64,000 nt of DNA from Tamarix chinensis (Eukaryota; Streptophyta; Magnoliopsida; Caryophyllales; Tamaricaceae), in assembly GCA_030549775.1 (NCBI GenBank), contig CM060171.1:1247501-1311500 (forward strand). Reading direction: 5' to 3'. Under the pieces are notes generated by a model. The model was given only the letters and a program-made list of their open reading frames with translations, searched no databases and was not told where the DNA came from. Of the stretch, positions 39,561 to 51,393 are shown piece by piece; the first letter of the stretch is position 1, and every line of letters starts with the position of its first letter. The position numbers were made by a program, and so were the translations under genes.

Positions 39561-41317
39561 AAAAGTTTGAAGGTTTGCATGGGGAGGTTAGCATCTGCAT
39601 GGGAGTAAAGTTTATGTATGAAAAGTTGATTTGGGATGTAAGGAAGGTAATGTAAGTGATGTTTGGTTGTTTGAACACTTTGGATGAAAAATAGTACGTG
39701 GAGCAATATAAGGGTACGCAGGAGATCGAGCTAGGGTTTGTGTGGACAATTAGGGTTTGGTGTGGCTGCTTAGGGTTTTTGTGGTATCATGTGTATTTGG
39801 TGATTAAAGTGTAATTATGAGGGTGGAATTTATGAGTTGTAATGTGTGGAATGTTAAAATGATTTTGGTCATGTGAAATGGAGTGGGATGAACCACAAAA
39901 GTTAAAATTAGGGTTTTAGGGTAAAACCCTAAAGTGATATGTGGAGTGGACTTGGAGGTGTGTAGTAGTGGGCCTTGACCCACATATTTCGGTGTTGGAG
40001 TTCTGGTGTGATTTTGAGGACAGAAGAAAGGTTGTTGGACAAGTTAGAAGGTGCAGGGTTCTTATGATATGATACGGATCAGTTGGAAGATAAGTATAAA
40101 GGGAGTGATTCATGTATATCTAGGGTAAAAGCTTCTGAATAAGATACTTAAAACATTAATCATGTAAAGTGGAAGATATTGAGTCGGGCCCAGACTTATC
40201 CACCAGCATAATAGTGGTCAGGTACTACAGTATCCTGGAAACCAATCCACCGGCGTATAATAGTAGTAGGGTATGTTTGAAATGCCCCAAAAATTCTAAT
40301 TTTAAAAATTATATTGAAATGAGGTTTTATTAGAAAAATTATTTAAATAAATTATTTTTATTAAAATAAAAGGAGATTTAATTAGGGAAAATCAAGAAGA
40401 AATTTATAAGTATTTTAATTAGGAGAAATTTAGGTATTTTAGCTAATTAAGGATTTTATTTTGGAAATTAATTAAATAAATTATTTTATTTAAATTAAGA
40501 AGGAGAAAATAGTTTCAAATTAATATTAATTTTATAAATAATTTAATTGAATAAAATTATGGTGTTTTACTAATTAAAATGGAATTTATGAAAATTCTTT
40601 CAAAAATCCTAATTTAGCCTAAAAAGGGATTTAAATATTATTTTATTTAAATATTATTATTTTTAAATATCCCAAATATTTTAATTAATTTAAATACCCA
40701 ACCTAAATATTTTTTCTCTTTTCCTTTTTCCCTTGTTCCATTTTCTTTCTTTTTCTTTCTTCCTTCTTCTTTTCTTCCTTACCTTCTCCCCGATTAGACC
40801 TGCTTCTCGTATCCCAATCCTTCCTTTTCTCCTTTCCTTCGGCCAGCCCAGCCCGCGCAACCGCCTCCTTCCTTCTCCCTCTACGCGCCGTGTTTTGCTT
40901 CTTTTTCCCCCTAGATGCGGCATTTCTTTTATAAAAAAAATTACCAACGTCGCCAGCCGTTCTTCCTTTTTTCCTTTCTTTCTTTCTTTTCCTTCTGGAC
41001 CGTCGGTCCACCCCCCCATCTTCTTCTTCCTTCTTCCCTCGTCGACACCGCCAACCTGCAACTTCGCACCTCGCCCTGGTTTTTTGCCGCCGGTTACGCT
41101 CAATTTGACCAGCTAGTTTTCCCCTCTCTTTCCCCACTGATCGGACTATCATTTTGACCCAACTAACTCCCCCTATCTTCGTACATTTCTCCCTCCCCTG
41201 GCTTGCGCAACCCCTTGCCCCGAATTGAGTTCCGTAGGCAACATTGTCGCCGGTAAGCCCGAAACAACTTTCCCTATTCCCTAGCCGACCCACAGAACCC
41301 TACCCTCTCTTCTTTTC

Positions 41318-41331
41318 TCTACAAATATACC
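41318..41331 (+). promoter_or_regulatory. TATA-like promoter site, element D
   Basis: CTACAAATATACCC followed by CATAATGAGC, in the same context as the element C site, including a shared GGTATCGAG downstream. Confidence 0.45.
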
Positions 41332-41999
41332 CATAATGAGCCTGGTATCGAGATCTTGATCCCCAACCCAGAAAACTCTCATTGTCGCCACCGCCCTTTC
41401 AGACACCGTTGTCGCCGCCTCTAGCCAACTTTGCCACCCTCTGTACCCACCCGAATCATCCTTCCGCTGCCCTCTAACTACCTAAATCTCTCTCATACCT
41501 CGATTCTTCCTGCACAAGCCACCCTGGTTGTGCAAAGTAGCCCTCCCGATCAACCCTCTCTCCAACCTTCACCGCCCTTCGCACCACCCTTAGCCACCTA
41601 TTCCGCCACTTTTGTCGCTCCTTTCACCTGCCAAATTGTTCTGCAGACCACCCTCTACCTTCCCCTACCTTTCTTTTCCACTCCCTCCCTTTCCTCCTCT
41701 CTTTCTCTCCTTCTTCCCCATTCAGCGACCACCGCTGCCGTTGTGCGCCACCACCCTTATTCTGTCCCTCTCCTTCTAGGCAACTCAAAACACCCCAACC
41801 CTCACCTTCATTCTCCCTATTTTGTTCCCAGCCTTCAACTTTTCCCCTTTTCTTCTCTTTTTCCGACCATCGCCGCCGCCTTCGTGCACCACCACCGGTG
41901 CCGCCCATCCCCACCAGTCTAAGGTTGAACCCTGGACCCTCTCAACCCTTTTCCCTATTTTTACAAGCCTTAATTTATTTTATTTCATTTATTTGAATA

Positions 42000-42760
42000 T
42001 AAATATTATTATTATTATTATTATTATTATTTCCATTATTAATATGTATTATTATTAGTATCAGTATTAATGTTTTTATTAGTATTTCTATTGAGGATCA
42101 AAGCCCTATTGTATTTTTATTTCGATTTTATTATTATTATTATTCTTATTATTTCTATTATTACTATTATTAATATTAATATGTTATTATAATAATAATT
42201 ATTATTATTATTTTTACTATTTTGAAATTGTTATTATTACTATTCCATTATTATTATTATAACTATTTTAATATTAGTTTTGCTATTATTATCATTATTT
42301 TTATCATTAGCATTCATTATTCTTATTAGTCTTATTTTACTACTATTATTATTTAATAAGTTTATTATTATTCAATGTGGGGTAGAAACCCTACTTCATT
42401 TTATCTTCAAATATTATCCTTACTATTATTACCATTATGATTATTATCATTTTTGTAATATTATTATGGTTTTATCATCATCATTATTATTATTATAATA
42501 ATAATAATTATTATTATTATTATTACTAAATTTGGTTAATTATTTTACTAATAATATTATTATTATTATTTTGGTAAAAAGGGCCGAAGCCCTTATTTCA
42601 CTTTGTTTTCGAACTATGCCCTTTTTATTATTATTGTTATTTTTATTATTTTGGTTATTGTTACTAGTATTATTATTCTTGTTAATATTAACATTGATAT
42701 TATTTTTAGTATATTTGCTATTACTATTTTAGTATCATTATTACTATTAGGGTAAAGTCT
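42000..42760 (+). repeat. TTA array with embedded GC hairpins, element D
   Basis: ATT triplets interrupted by GTGGGGTAGAAACCCTAC (42377-42394) and GGGCCGAAGCCC (42581-42592). Confidence 0.9.
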
Positions 42761-42885
42761 TCAACTCTATATTATCAACTTTTATAATATTTCTATTATT
42801 TCTTATATCTTTAGTAAAGTTAGAAATTTGCTAATGTTATTTTTATTAATATGTTATTATTTTATCAAAATCCTAAGGAGGCGTA

Positions 42886-42920
42886 GGAGCGTGCTCCAAG
42901 ACCGGTGTCGTTTTAGGTAA
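42886..42920 (+). promoter_or_regulatory. GGAGCGTGCTCC block with donor-like end, element D
   Basis: Same block as in B and C: GGAGCGTGCTCC, AAGACCGGTGTCGTTTTAGG, then TAAG. Confidence 0.55.
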
Positions 42921-43244
42921 GGGTGTTACTAAGGCCTTTTATGTGTTGATGTGCATTAAATGCCTTGTATGTTATGCATCCTATGTTATTATTGTAATTA
43001 TTTTGTATATGGTATGACGTGGAGTTCAAGCATGTTCTTGTGTTGTTATATGGCATGTGTATTATGTATATGTGATGATATGTGTTGTGACCCTGTAAGA
43101 CATGTATGTGAGGGTGTTGATGTGGTTTGTGTGGGAGAAAGGAGGAAAAAGGTGGATGGGGAAAGAAGTCGACCAAGGGATGTGATTTGACTAAGTATTT
43201 TAATGATTCATGAGTGGAAGAATAAAATGGAAAATTTAGGGTTT

Positions 43245-43690
43245 CGTGAGAGAGAATATAATTTATGATGTTATATGGGAGAATTCAATTCTTATGTTGT
43301 ATGGGAGAATATAATTTATGATGTTATATGGGAGAATCTAATTTATGATTTTATATGGGAGAATCTAATTTATGGTTTTATATAGGAGAATCTAATTTAT
43401 GGTGTTATGTGGGAGAATCTAATTTATGATACTGTATGGGAGAATGTAGTTTATGATGTTGTATGGGAGAATCTAATTAGAATCTAATTTATGGTTTTAT
43501 ATGGGAGAATCTAATTTATGGTGTTATATGGGAGAATCTAATTTATGGTTTGTATAGGAGAATCTAATTTATGGTGTTATATGGGAGAATCTAATTTATG
43601 GTTTTGTATAGGAGAATCTAATTTATGGTGTTATATGGGAGAATCTAATTTATGGTTTGTATAGGAGAATCTAATTTATGGTGTTATATG
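43245..43690 (+). repeat. Minisatellite, about 28-bp unit, element D
   Basis: At least thirteen units of GGGAGAATCTAATTTATGG with an alternating TTTTATAT/TGTTATAT spacer. More homogeneous than in C. Confidence 0.9.
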
Positions 43691-44329
43691 GGAGAATTTT
43701 TGGTTTTATATGGTTTGAATTTAGGGTTTGGTATGGATGAATCTTTGGTTTTATATGGGTTGAATTTAGGGTTGGTAAGGATGAATCTTCGGTTTGGTAT
43801 GGATTGAATTTAGGGTTTGGTGTGGATGAATCTTTGGGTTTTATATGGTTTGAATCTAGGGTTTCGTATGGATGGACTTAGGGCTTGCATGAAAAGTTCG
43901 AAAGGTTGCATAGGATGTGTAAATTCTGCATGGGATTGAAATTTACGTATGGAACATTGGTTTGGGATGTGAGGAAGGTAATGTAAGCGTTGTTTGGGTG
44001 GTTGAACACTTTGGATGGAAAATAGTACGTGGAGCATTATATGGGTACGTAGGAGATGGAGCTAGGGTTTGGAATGGCTAATTATGGTTGTTATGGTTAA
44101 ATAGGATTTGGAGTGGTTAACTATGGTTTGTTGTGGTTAATTAGGGTTTGGTGTGGTTGCTTAGGGTTTATGTGGTATCATGTGTATTTGGTGATTAAAG
44201 TGTAATTATGATGTTGGAATTTATGAGTTGTGATGTGTGAAGTGTAAAGGGAATGAATCATGCATGTCTAGGGTGAAAGCTTCTGAATAAGATACTTAAT
44301 ACATTAATCACTTAAAGTGGAAGATATTG

Positions 44330-44790
44330 AGACGGAACCAGCCAATCCACTGGTTAGGAATAGTGGTTAAGGTTTTTACCCTATGTGTGACCGATCCACT
44401 GGTTATAATAGTGGTTAGGGTTTTTACCCTATGTGCGATCAATCCACCGGTTACAATAGTGGTTAGGGCATGATGCTCTATGTGTGACCGGCCCACCGGT
44501 TATAATAGTGGGGGATCCCGAGCTCAATAAATACAAACTAGAGTTTTGCTAAGGCACTTAAAAGATACTAATTACTTACAGTGGAATATTATGCGATCAG
44601 AAGCCGAACCGATCCACCGGTTAGGAATAGTGGTTAGGGTTTTTACCCTATGTGTGACCGATCTACCGATTATAATAGTGGTTAGGGTTTTACCCTATAT
44701 GTGACCGATCCACCGGTTATAATAGTGGTTAGGGCATGATGCTCTATGTGTGACCGACCCACCGGTTATAATAGTGGGGTGTTCCTGTAC
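44330..44790 (+). repeat. CCACCGGTTATAATAGTGG repeats, element D
   Basis: Units of about 50-60 bp containing CCACCGGTTATAATAGTGG and TTAGGG with variable tails. Each unit has a CCAC...GTGG inverted repeat. Confidence 0.85.
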
Positions 44791-44997
44791 TCGCATAGAT
44801 TTGATAAAAAGTATGGTGTGAATCGATTTCTTATCAGAGATTAATTAAGTAATTAATCTGGACTATAAATGGGCATTTATGTATCTACCCGAATGATTGT
44901 TCGTTATTATATTATCATGATGGTCTTTATGTTCATTTATTCTTATGCGTGGTTTATGTGATATTATGTGTTGGCCTTAGTGCTCGGTTACCTTACT

Positions 44998-45014
44998 CAG
45001 TACGAAGCGTACTG
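44998..45014 (+). other. Second LTR hairpin, element D
   Basis: CAGTACG and CGTACTG pair perfectly around AAG. Preceded by CCTTACT, followed by ATCACCC and a long conserved stretch up to GGGCGAGACATC. Confidence 0.6.
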
Positions 45015-45362
45015 ATCACCCTTTTCATGGGTGTTGCTCATTCCCACGAGTAGTTGGCCCTTCTGACTTTGTGCAGGTGGGCGAGACATCAGTCGGGCCT
45101 AAGTGTTGAGCATGTTTTAGCTCGAGGCAGTATTTTCTCTTCATGTGATTTTATTTCATTATGTTATTCCTTTTATATCACATTTATTCTTTTTAATTTA
45201 TTACCTTGCATTAAGTATTTCAATTAAATCTTTTATCGATTGTAATATTATTCCCTTCGAGTAATTTGGATTTCGCACTTTGATTTTTTATGTATGATTC
45301 TTTTTAGTTCTATTATGAAATCTTTGTTTGAATTTAATGTTAATCTTTTCCTTTAGCCTTAG

Positions 45363-45408
45363 CACTTGGTACTGGAACGGTCAAAGTGAACCGGTCTGGT
45401 ATTAAGTG
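45363..45408 (+). other. Conserved LTR 3' stem-loop, element D
   Basis: CACTTGGTACTGG pairs with CTGGTATTAAGTG at all 13 positions with four wobbles, around a 20-base loop. TGTGGCGGTAACATCCCC follows. Confidence 0.7.
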
Positions 45409-48400
45409 TGGCGGTAACATCCCCAGAATTCACGGGTTTTAATTTAAGTATTTCTATTTTAATTACTTCCACTTTAAAAAAAAGGTGAATTTTAGGGTGT
45501 TACAATATTACCCTAGGCGACCGCTCCACCAGCTATAATAGTGGAGGTATCCCGAGCTCAATAAACCAAACCTAACAGTTTGCTAATATATGGAAAAGAC
45601 ACTAATTATGTAATGCCCTGTGTTTTAAATTTTAATTTTATTAATCTTAATTATTTTATTAGCATAATTTGATATAAACATTTAATTATTTTAGTTATAA
45701 TTCGTTTTATGGATTTATCGACGATTTCGACTTCATAATTGAATTTAATTAATTGTTGTCGTTGCGGATGATTCTAGATAAATTCGTTCACGACCATGAT
45801 TTTATTATATTCATATGAATTCGATTTTCGATTAAAAATATATATTTCCATTCTTTCTCGTATTTTGATTTTTAATATTTTAGATTCATTTTTTATTATA
45901 ACTTCGTTGTATGATTACGACTTTATTTTGGAGTTATATTTCGTTAGTGATATATATGTTATTTAAATTATAAAATTTCCGTTGAAAATAGTCAAATTTA
46001 TTTTATTAATTTTATCCGTAGAAAATATTTTTGATTTTGAATTTATTCGTTTTCGAAGTTGTTAAGATCTTCGGAAAGTTTTAAATTAAAAAGATTTTCA
46101 GAGCTTATTTATGAATTTCTTTTCAAAATTAATTTTCTTCCGTTTTTCCCTTTTTGGTTTGCGGAAAACAAATTTCGAAAATTATTTAAATTAGTCTCAG
46201 TTTATTAAAATTTAATTTAAATATTTACTTATATGCTTTTAAATATTATTTCGAGTTCTGATAATGTATTTTTATAAATAATATAAATTTTTACGTTCAT
46301 TGATAAATTCTTCCGAAAATAGTTCCAAAATTCTTTATATAGCTCTTATATTGATTTTAAACCTTCGAAACCTTACGAAATGAATTTTCGTTAAATAAAT
46401 TGTAGATAAAATTTTCCAACAATATTTTTAGATGTTAGTATATATTTATATATGTGTATCTGGAAAAAAAAAAGGAAATCCCGGAACCAGCCCCTTCCCC
46501 TTCTTTTTTTTCCTTTTCTCTTCTCTTCTCTCCCTTCTCTCCTCTTTCTCTTTCCCGACCTGCTCCCTGTTCGCACCCAAAATCCAGCCCTCATCTCCTC
46601 CTTCTCCCTCCTCCTTCATCGACCGTCAGCAGCGACGAACAGCAACCATAACTGTCGTGTAACAGCTGCTACAAATGCCGCAGCAACAGCCGCAGAAGTG
46701 CTGCAGCAGCGCAGCAGCGGATGGAAGCAGGAGCAGCAAACGGGAGTGATAGTGCCACCATCCGGTCACCGCTGACGTCTCCCGACCACCGGCGAGTTGT
46801 CCTTGCCCTCCGGTGAAGCTTCTCCAGCCTTCTCTTGTCCCAATTTGTTGGTTTTGTTTGGTCTAAAATTCTGAAAACCCTAATTTTTGTTTTGATTAAT
46901 TGAGTATGAATTAGCTTATGAAAAGCGAAATTGATTGTTTGATTATGTATATATATATATATTTTATGATTGATTTAGAGTGGTTAATTGTAATGTATTT
47001 GGTTGATTTGTAAAAATTAGATTTTTGGGCCGAGTTATGCCCAAAATTTCGGATTCGTCCGATTTAGCTATTTTGGGTAAATTAATTTTACAATATGCTG
47101 TGAAATGTATCTAATTTCATGTTGGAACTGTCAATTTGAGAAATTTATGCAGAATTAATCGGAATTGACCTTCTATGTCAAAATCAGTGTGTGATAAAAT
47201 TGGGTTGCATAATTGAGTTGTTTTACTCAATTAATTTTATAATATCGTTTGAAATGTATTTAATTTTATATCGGAAGTGTCGATTTGGAAAAATTGTGTG
47301 AAATTGATTGGAATTGGATTTTTAGGTCAAAACTCTTGCGGGTTCAAATTGGATTGTGTAATCGGGTTGTTTTATCCAATTGATTATATAATTTACATTA
47401 GAATACATTTAATTACATTTCCGAATTGTCAATTTATTTATTTTAGCAAGAATTGATCGGATTTGCGTTTCGGGCTTAAAAACTTTAATTATGCTAAATT
47501 GGGTATTTCTTTTATTGGGTTTGAGTGATTGATTATATGATATGTTATAAAGTATGTCAAATTGCATTTCTAAACATTCAATTTAACTAAAATTATAGAA
47601 TTTAACCGAATTACATTTTCGGGCCTAAAACCTAGGATTTCAAATGAAATTATGAAATTGATCATTTGTATAGTTGTTTTTCTAAAATTGAATTTATAGA
47701 AATAGTTGAAATGATCCTATATGCATTCTAATACCTTCGATTATAATTAATTGATTTGAATTATTCAAATTTATGTCTTGGGCTTTGAAACCCTAATTTC
47801 GGAAACCGATTATCTTAAATTGGTGATTCATAAGATTATTCTTGTTGAAATTGATTATCTAGATTTATTTAAAATTAGTTTAATTGTACTCTTAAGCTAT
47901 TGATTTAAGATAATAAAAGTGGATTGGTTGGTTCGTAGTGCGAGCATTAAAAACCCTAATTTTCGGAGATGGTTTTATATAATTAATTATGCTATGCTTC
48001 TTTTACCTAATCGATTTCCGAATTTGACTTTAAATCATTTGAATTATGTTTTTATCTTATCGGGTTGGATTTGGTTCTATGCAAATGGTTGGTTGTCCTT
48101 TGGATTGTAAAACCTAATTAGTAAATCATTATCGAGAAAATAACTTATCTTTTATTATCCTTTCCCTATCTTTCCAAATTAATTTGAAATACTCCAAGTG
48201 ATATGTGTTAAACCCGATTTACTTAATATTTAATCTTGATTCTAAATAGAGCGACGCTTGCGAGTCTTAGGCTTTGGACATGTTTTCCAAGAAAGATCAT
48301 TTGTGTCCATTTGTGTTTATTTAATTATAATAATTGAGTTATTGATCGATAAGATAGTTTCTAACCTAGTTCCGATTTCCATCGGTGATTTAGGAAAACT

Positions 48401-48837
48401 TTCCCGTGGATTGTCGAGCTCTTAATAGCTCTCTCTTTCTCAATTTGCTTAGCTAGCTTCAGACTTAGGTAATTCATTACTTACCTTTACTTACGATGGA
48501 ATCTCGATGTATGTCTGCTTGAAGTAAAAGGTGATGGGTATTCTTGATTATTTAATTATGTCAAGCATATGTTGTATTTTTATGTGGTAATTGTGTGTAT
48601 GTATGAATTATAGATTTAATGCAAACGCATGTTAGTATGCCTCTTGAGTATTGTATATGTTTGGGTATGTGAAGGGTCGAGTATGATTATGATGTTAACA
48701 TGTCTGGCTAATTATAAAATATTTGGTAATTCTGGAGTATGTTCTAATATGCCTAACTTGTAATTGGTTTAGAAAACTGTATTTGTGTTTGAATATGGAT
48801 TGAAATTATATGATACCGTATGCTGTATTTTATGTCC

Positions 48838-49015
48838 TGAAATTATTCGGCTTTAATGCCCCTAGAATTGATTGGCTTTAACGCCTCATGAATTGGATCG
48901 ACTTTAATGCCTCTGAAATGGTTTGGCTTTAATACCGCTTGAACTGGATAGGCTTTAATGCCGTTTGAAATTTATCGGCTTTAATGCCTCTTGGCTTTAA
49001 TGCCACTTGAAATTG
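48838..49015 (+). repeat. Minisatellite, about 34-bp unit, element E
   Basis: About seven units centred on TCGGCTTTAATGCC with a GAATTG-type spacer. Confidence 0.85.
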
Positions 49016-49949
49016 ATATAATAATGGAAATTTATTGTGTTGATGGATGTGAGCTAAGTGTTGTTATGTGGGCCTGATATATGATTGGTTAAATCCTTGA
49101 ATAAAATATTAATCACTTAAAGTGAAAGATCTGGAGTTGAGACTTGTATCACTCAGGGTAGCTATCCGACTTAGGTTTGGTATTCACTTGGTACCATTCC
49201 GGTGTTTTTCTATTCTGTGATCCCGGGTGCCTTACGAGGTCCGAAGAGGCCCTCTTCTACTCTATAGGTGTCTCGATCTATTTCGGCCTTATAGGGGGTA
49301 TGCATACTTAAGTAATTAGGTGTCCTATTTATTGGTGGTCTGGTTACATTTCTGGGCGGGCCAGCTAGGGCTAGTACCGTTCGAGTACTAGATTAGTTGT
49401 TACAATCTCTTTGAGTCTCCATCCTCAAGATAATATAAACAAATGGTGGTGATCACAATAAAGAAATATAATAATGAATTATTCTCGTTGGCTCTTAGAC
49501 TTTATATTCTATTTCCTATACATATCTCTTGATTCTATCTTACACTAGTGTTTCCATACGACAAATGTCCGTATTCAATTATCATATGATCTATTATAGG
49601 GTAGTGTGTGATTCTTAGCATGTGATCATGATTTTCTTGTATGCTTGTACCTTAAATATTGTCATGTCTAGTAATGTATTATGAGCATGAGTATATGACC
49701 CCATATTCTATTGTATGTATCATATGTATGATCGAGCATGTGTTATTATATGAGTATAGTGGTATATGTATCACATATATAATTGAGTATGGATTATTAT
49801 ATGAGTAGAATGACGTATGTATCGCATGTATAATCGAGCATGAATTATTGTATGACTGGAATGGTGCATTTATCGTATGTGTAATTGAACATTATTGTAT
49901 CTTATATGTAATGTGTTTCTTTCCATGAGTAAGGCAGTCTTGATTTACT

Positions 49950-49968
49950 CAGTACCGGACCCGTACTG
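49950..49968 (+). other. Second LTR hairpin, element E
   Basis: CAGTAC and GTACTG pair around CGGACCC, preceded by TTTACT. Counterpart of the element C and D hairpins. Confidence 0.55.
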
Positions 49969-50446
49969 ATACTACCTTGATTGTTTGGGTCCTATGATGA
50001 TCCACTGATGGTGGGGAGTAGACCATTTGTGCAGGTTTAGTATCAAATGTCTTTTTGTTGGGAGGAATATTTTCCTTGGATTTTGAGAGTAGGCTATCCG
50101 GTGATTCGATTTGGCAAATAAAGTTGGCTCCACTGTTGGGATGCCCCTTGGTTCTCTTTTCAGATTTTATTATATCTCAAATGTATTATTTTGGTGTATA
50201 AATCATTCATTTGATTTGTATTTAGTTGGTTTGTGATTTTGTGGGAGATGTATTTGGATTTAATATCCTTTATCTTTGTAAGTTTTAAAGTCCAGGATTA
50301 TTTTACAGGTTTCCGTTGATTTATTCAGCGATGATTTTATTCAGTGGAATTGTTCATTTTCCATCTGCATATGGATATCTCCTTGTGGGAGTTTATCCTC
50401 ACTACATAGATGTTGGTTGAATTTTGTTGGACAAGTTTTAGCCTTA

Positions 50447-50491
50447 AATCTAGCATGAGATAGATGGTGGACATTTATCTTGTGTTAGGTG
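50447..50491 (+). other. Conserved LTR 3' stem-loop, element E
   Basis: AATCTAGCATGAGAT pairs with ATCTTGTGTTAGGTG at 14 of 15 positions with wobbles. The sequence is quite unlike the other copies, yet position (after GCCTTA, before TGTGGCGGTAACA) and shape are the same. Confidence 0.7.
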
Positions 50492-50955
50492 TGGCGGTAA
50501 CATTCCCCAAGTTATGTTTTAGCTTCTGCATTATTCTCTTAAACTCGAAATTTTTCAGGAGTGAAATTTGGGGGTGTTACAAATTACATGCAGTGGAACA
50601 CCATACGAGAAAGGGGCCAGACCGATCCACCGGCATATAATAGTGGTAGGGCATGTACCCTAAGTGACCGATCCACCGGCTAAAATAGTGGCCAGGAGCC
50701 AAAGTGCCCTGAAGACCGATCTACCAGCTAAAATAGTGGGGCTCCTATACTCGTATGGACTTGATAAAGAGCATGGTGTGAAAATAATTCGATAAATGAT
50801 TAATCAAGTAATTAATCTGGACTATATTGGATCTTGGTGTATTCACCTGAATGTTCATATGCCTTTATGTTATTATGTTGGATTATGCTCTTTTTATTAT
50901 CCTGCATGGTTTATGTGAATTTTGTGTGTTGGCCTTAGTGTACGGTTACGTTGCT

Positions 50956-50972
50956 CAATACGTAACGTATTG
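50956..50972 (+). other. Second LTR hairpin, element C
   Basis: CAATACG and CGTATTG pair perfectly around TAA. Against element D one G-C pair has become A-T on both arms. Confidence 0.6.
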
Positions 50973-51347
50973 ATCACCCTTTTCATGGGTGTTGCTCATT
51001 CCCACGAGTAGTTGGCCCTTCTGACTTTGTGCAGGTGGGCGAGACATCCGACGGGGCTGAGTGTTAAGCTTGTTTTGGCTCAAGGTTCGAGAGTGTCGTA
51101 GCTATTTTCACTCTTCTCGTTATTTTATTTCCCTTATGTTATTCCTTTTTGTATCAAACTTATCCTTTGTGATTTATTACTTTGTATTGAATATTGAGAG
51201 GAACTTTTTAACCGTTGTACGATTATTTCTCTTTTTGGACATGAATTATAATTCTTTTACGTGTACTCTAATTTTTGATGTTATAATCTTTCTAGTTCTT
51301 TATGAACTCTTGATTTAAGTTTAATATTAATATTTTCTTCGCCTTAG

Positions 51348-51393
51348 CACTTGGTACTAAAATGGTCGGAGAGAACCGGTTTGTTACTAAATG
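51348..51393 (+). other. Conserved LTR 3' stem-loop, element C
   Basis: CACTTGGTACTAA and TTGTTACTAAATG pair at 11 of 13 positions. The most eroded of the seven. Confidence 0.55.

Larger units (their letters stand above)
40278..45504 (+). mobile_element. Long solo-LTR-like element D
   Basis: 5227 bp, TGAAATGCCCCAAAAATTC to GGTGAATTTTAGGGTGTTACA-type end. Flanks ATGTT (40273-40277) and ATATT (45505-45509) match at 4 of 5. It is inserted in the CCGGTGGA repeat of element C, its own relative, in the same orientation. Pyrimidine-rich zone 40710-41940, TATA-like site near 41318, TTA array 42000-42760, minisatellite 43245-43690, CCGG repeats 44330-44790, hairpins at 44998 and 45363. The best-preserved copy of the family here. 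Confidence 0.9.
45609..50581 (+). mobile_element. Long solo-LTR-like element E, distinct family
   Basis: 4973 bp with exact duplication AATTA (45604-45608 and 50582-50586). Runs TGTAATGCCCTGTG to GGGGGTGTTACA. It has little primary similarity to A-D, but the same plan: an AT-rich first ~850 bp, a pyrimidine-rich then GC-rich zone (46480-46850), AT-rich middle, minisatellite (48838-49015), TTAATCACTTAAAGTG block near 49110, hairpins at 49950 and 50447, and GTGGCGGTAACA near the end. No coding sequence. Confidence 0.88.

Noticed and set aside
36233..40277. Elements C and D as the two LTRs of one retrotransposon
   Set aside because: Each has its own target duplication, and C resumes after D and E with the missing 3' part (50587-51476). 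They are separate nested insertions.
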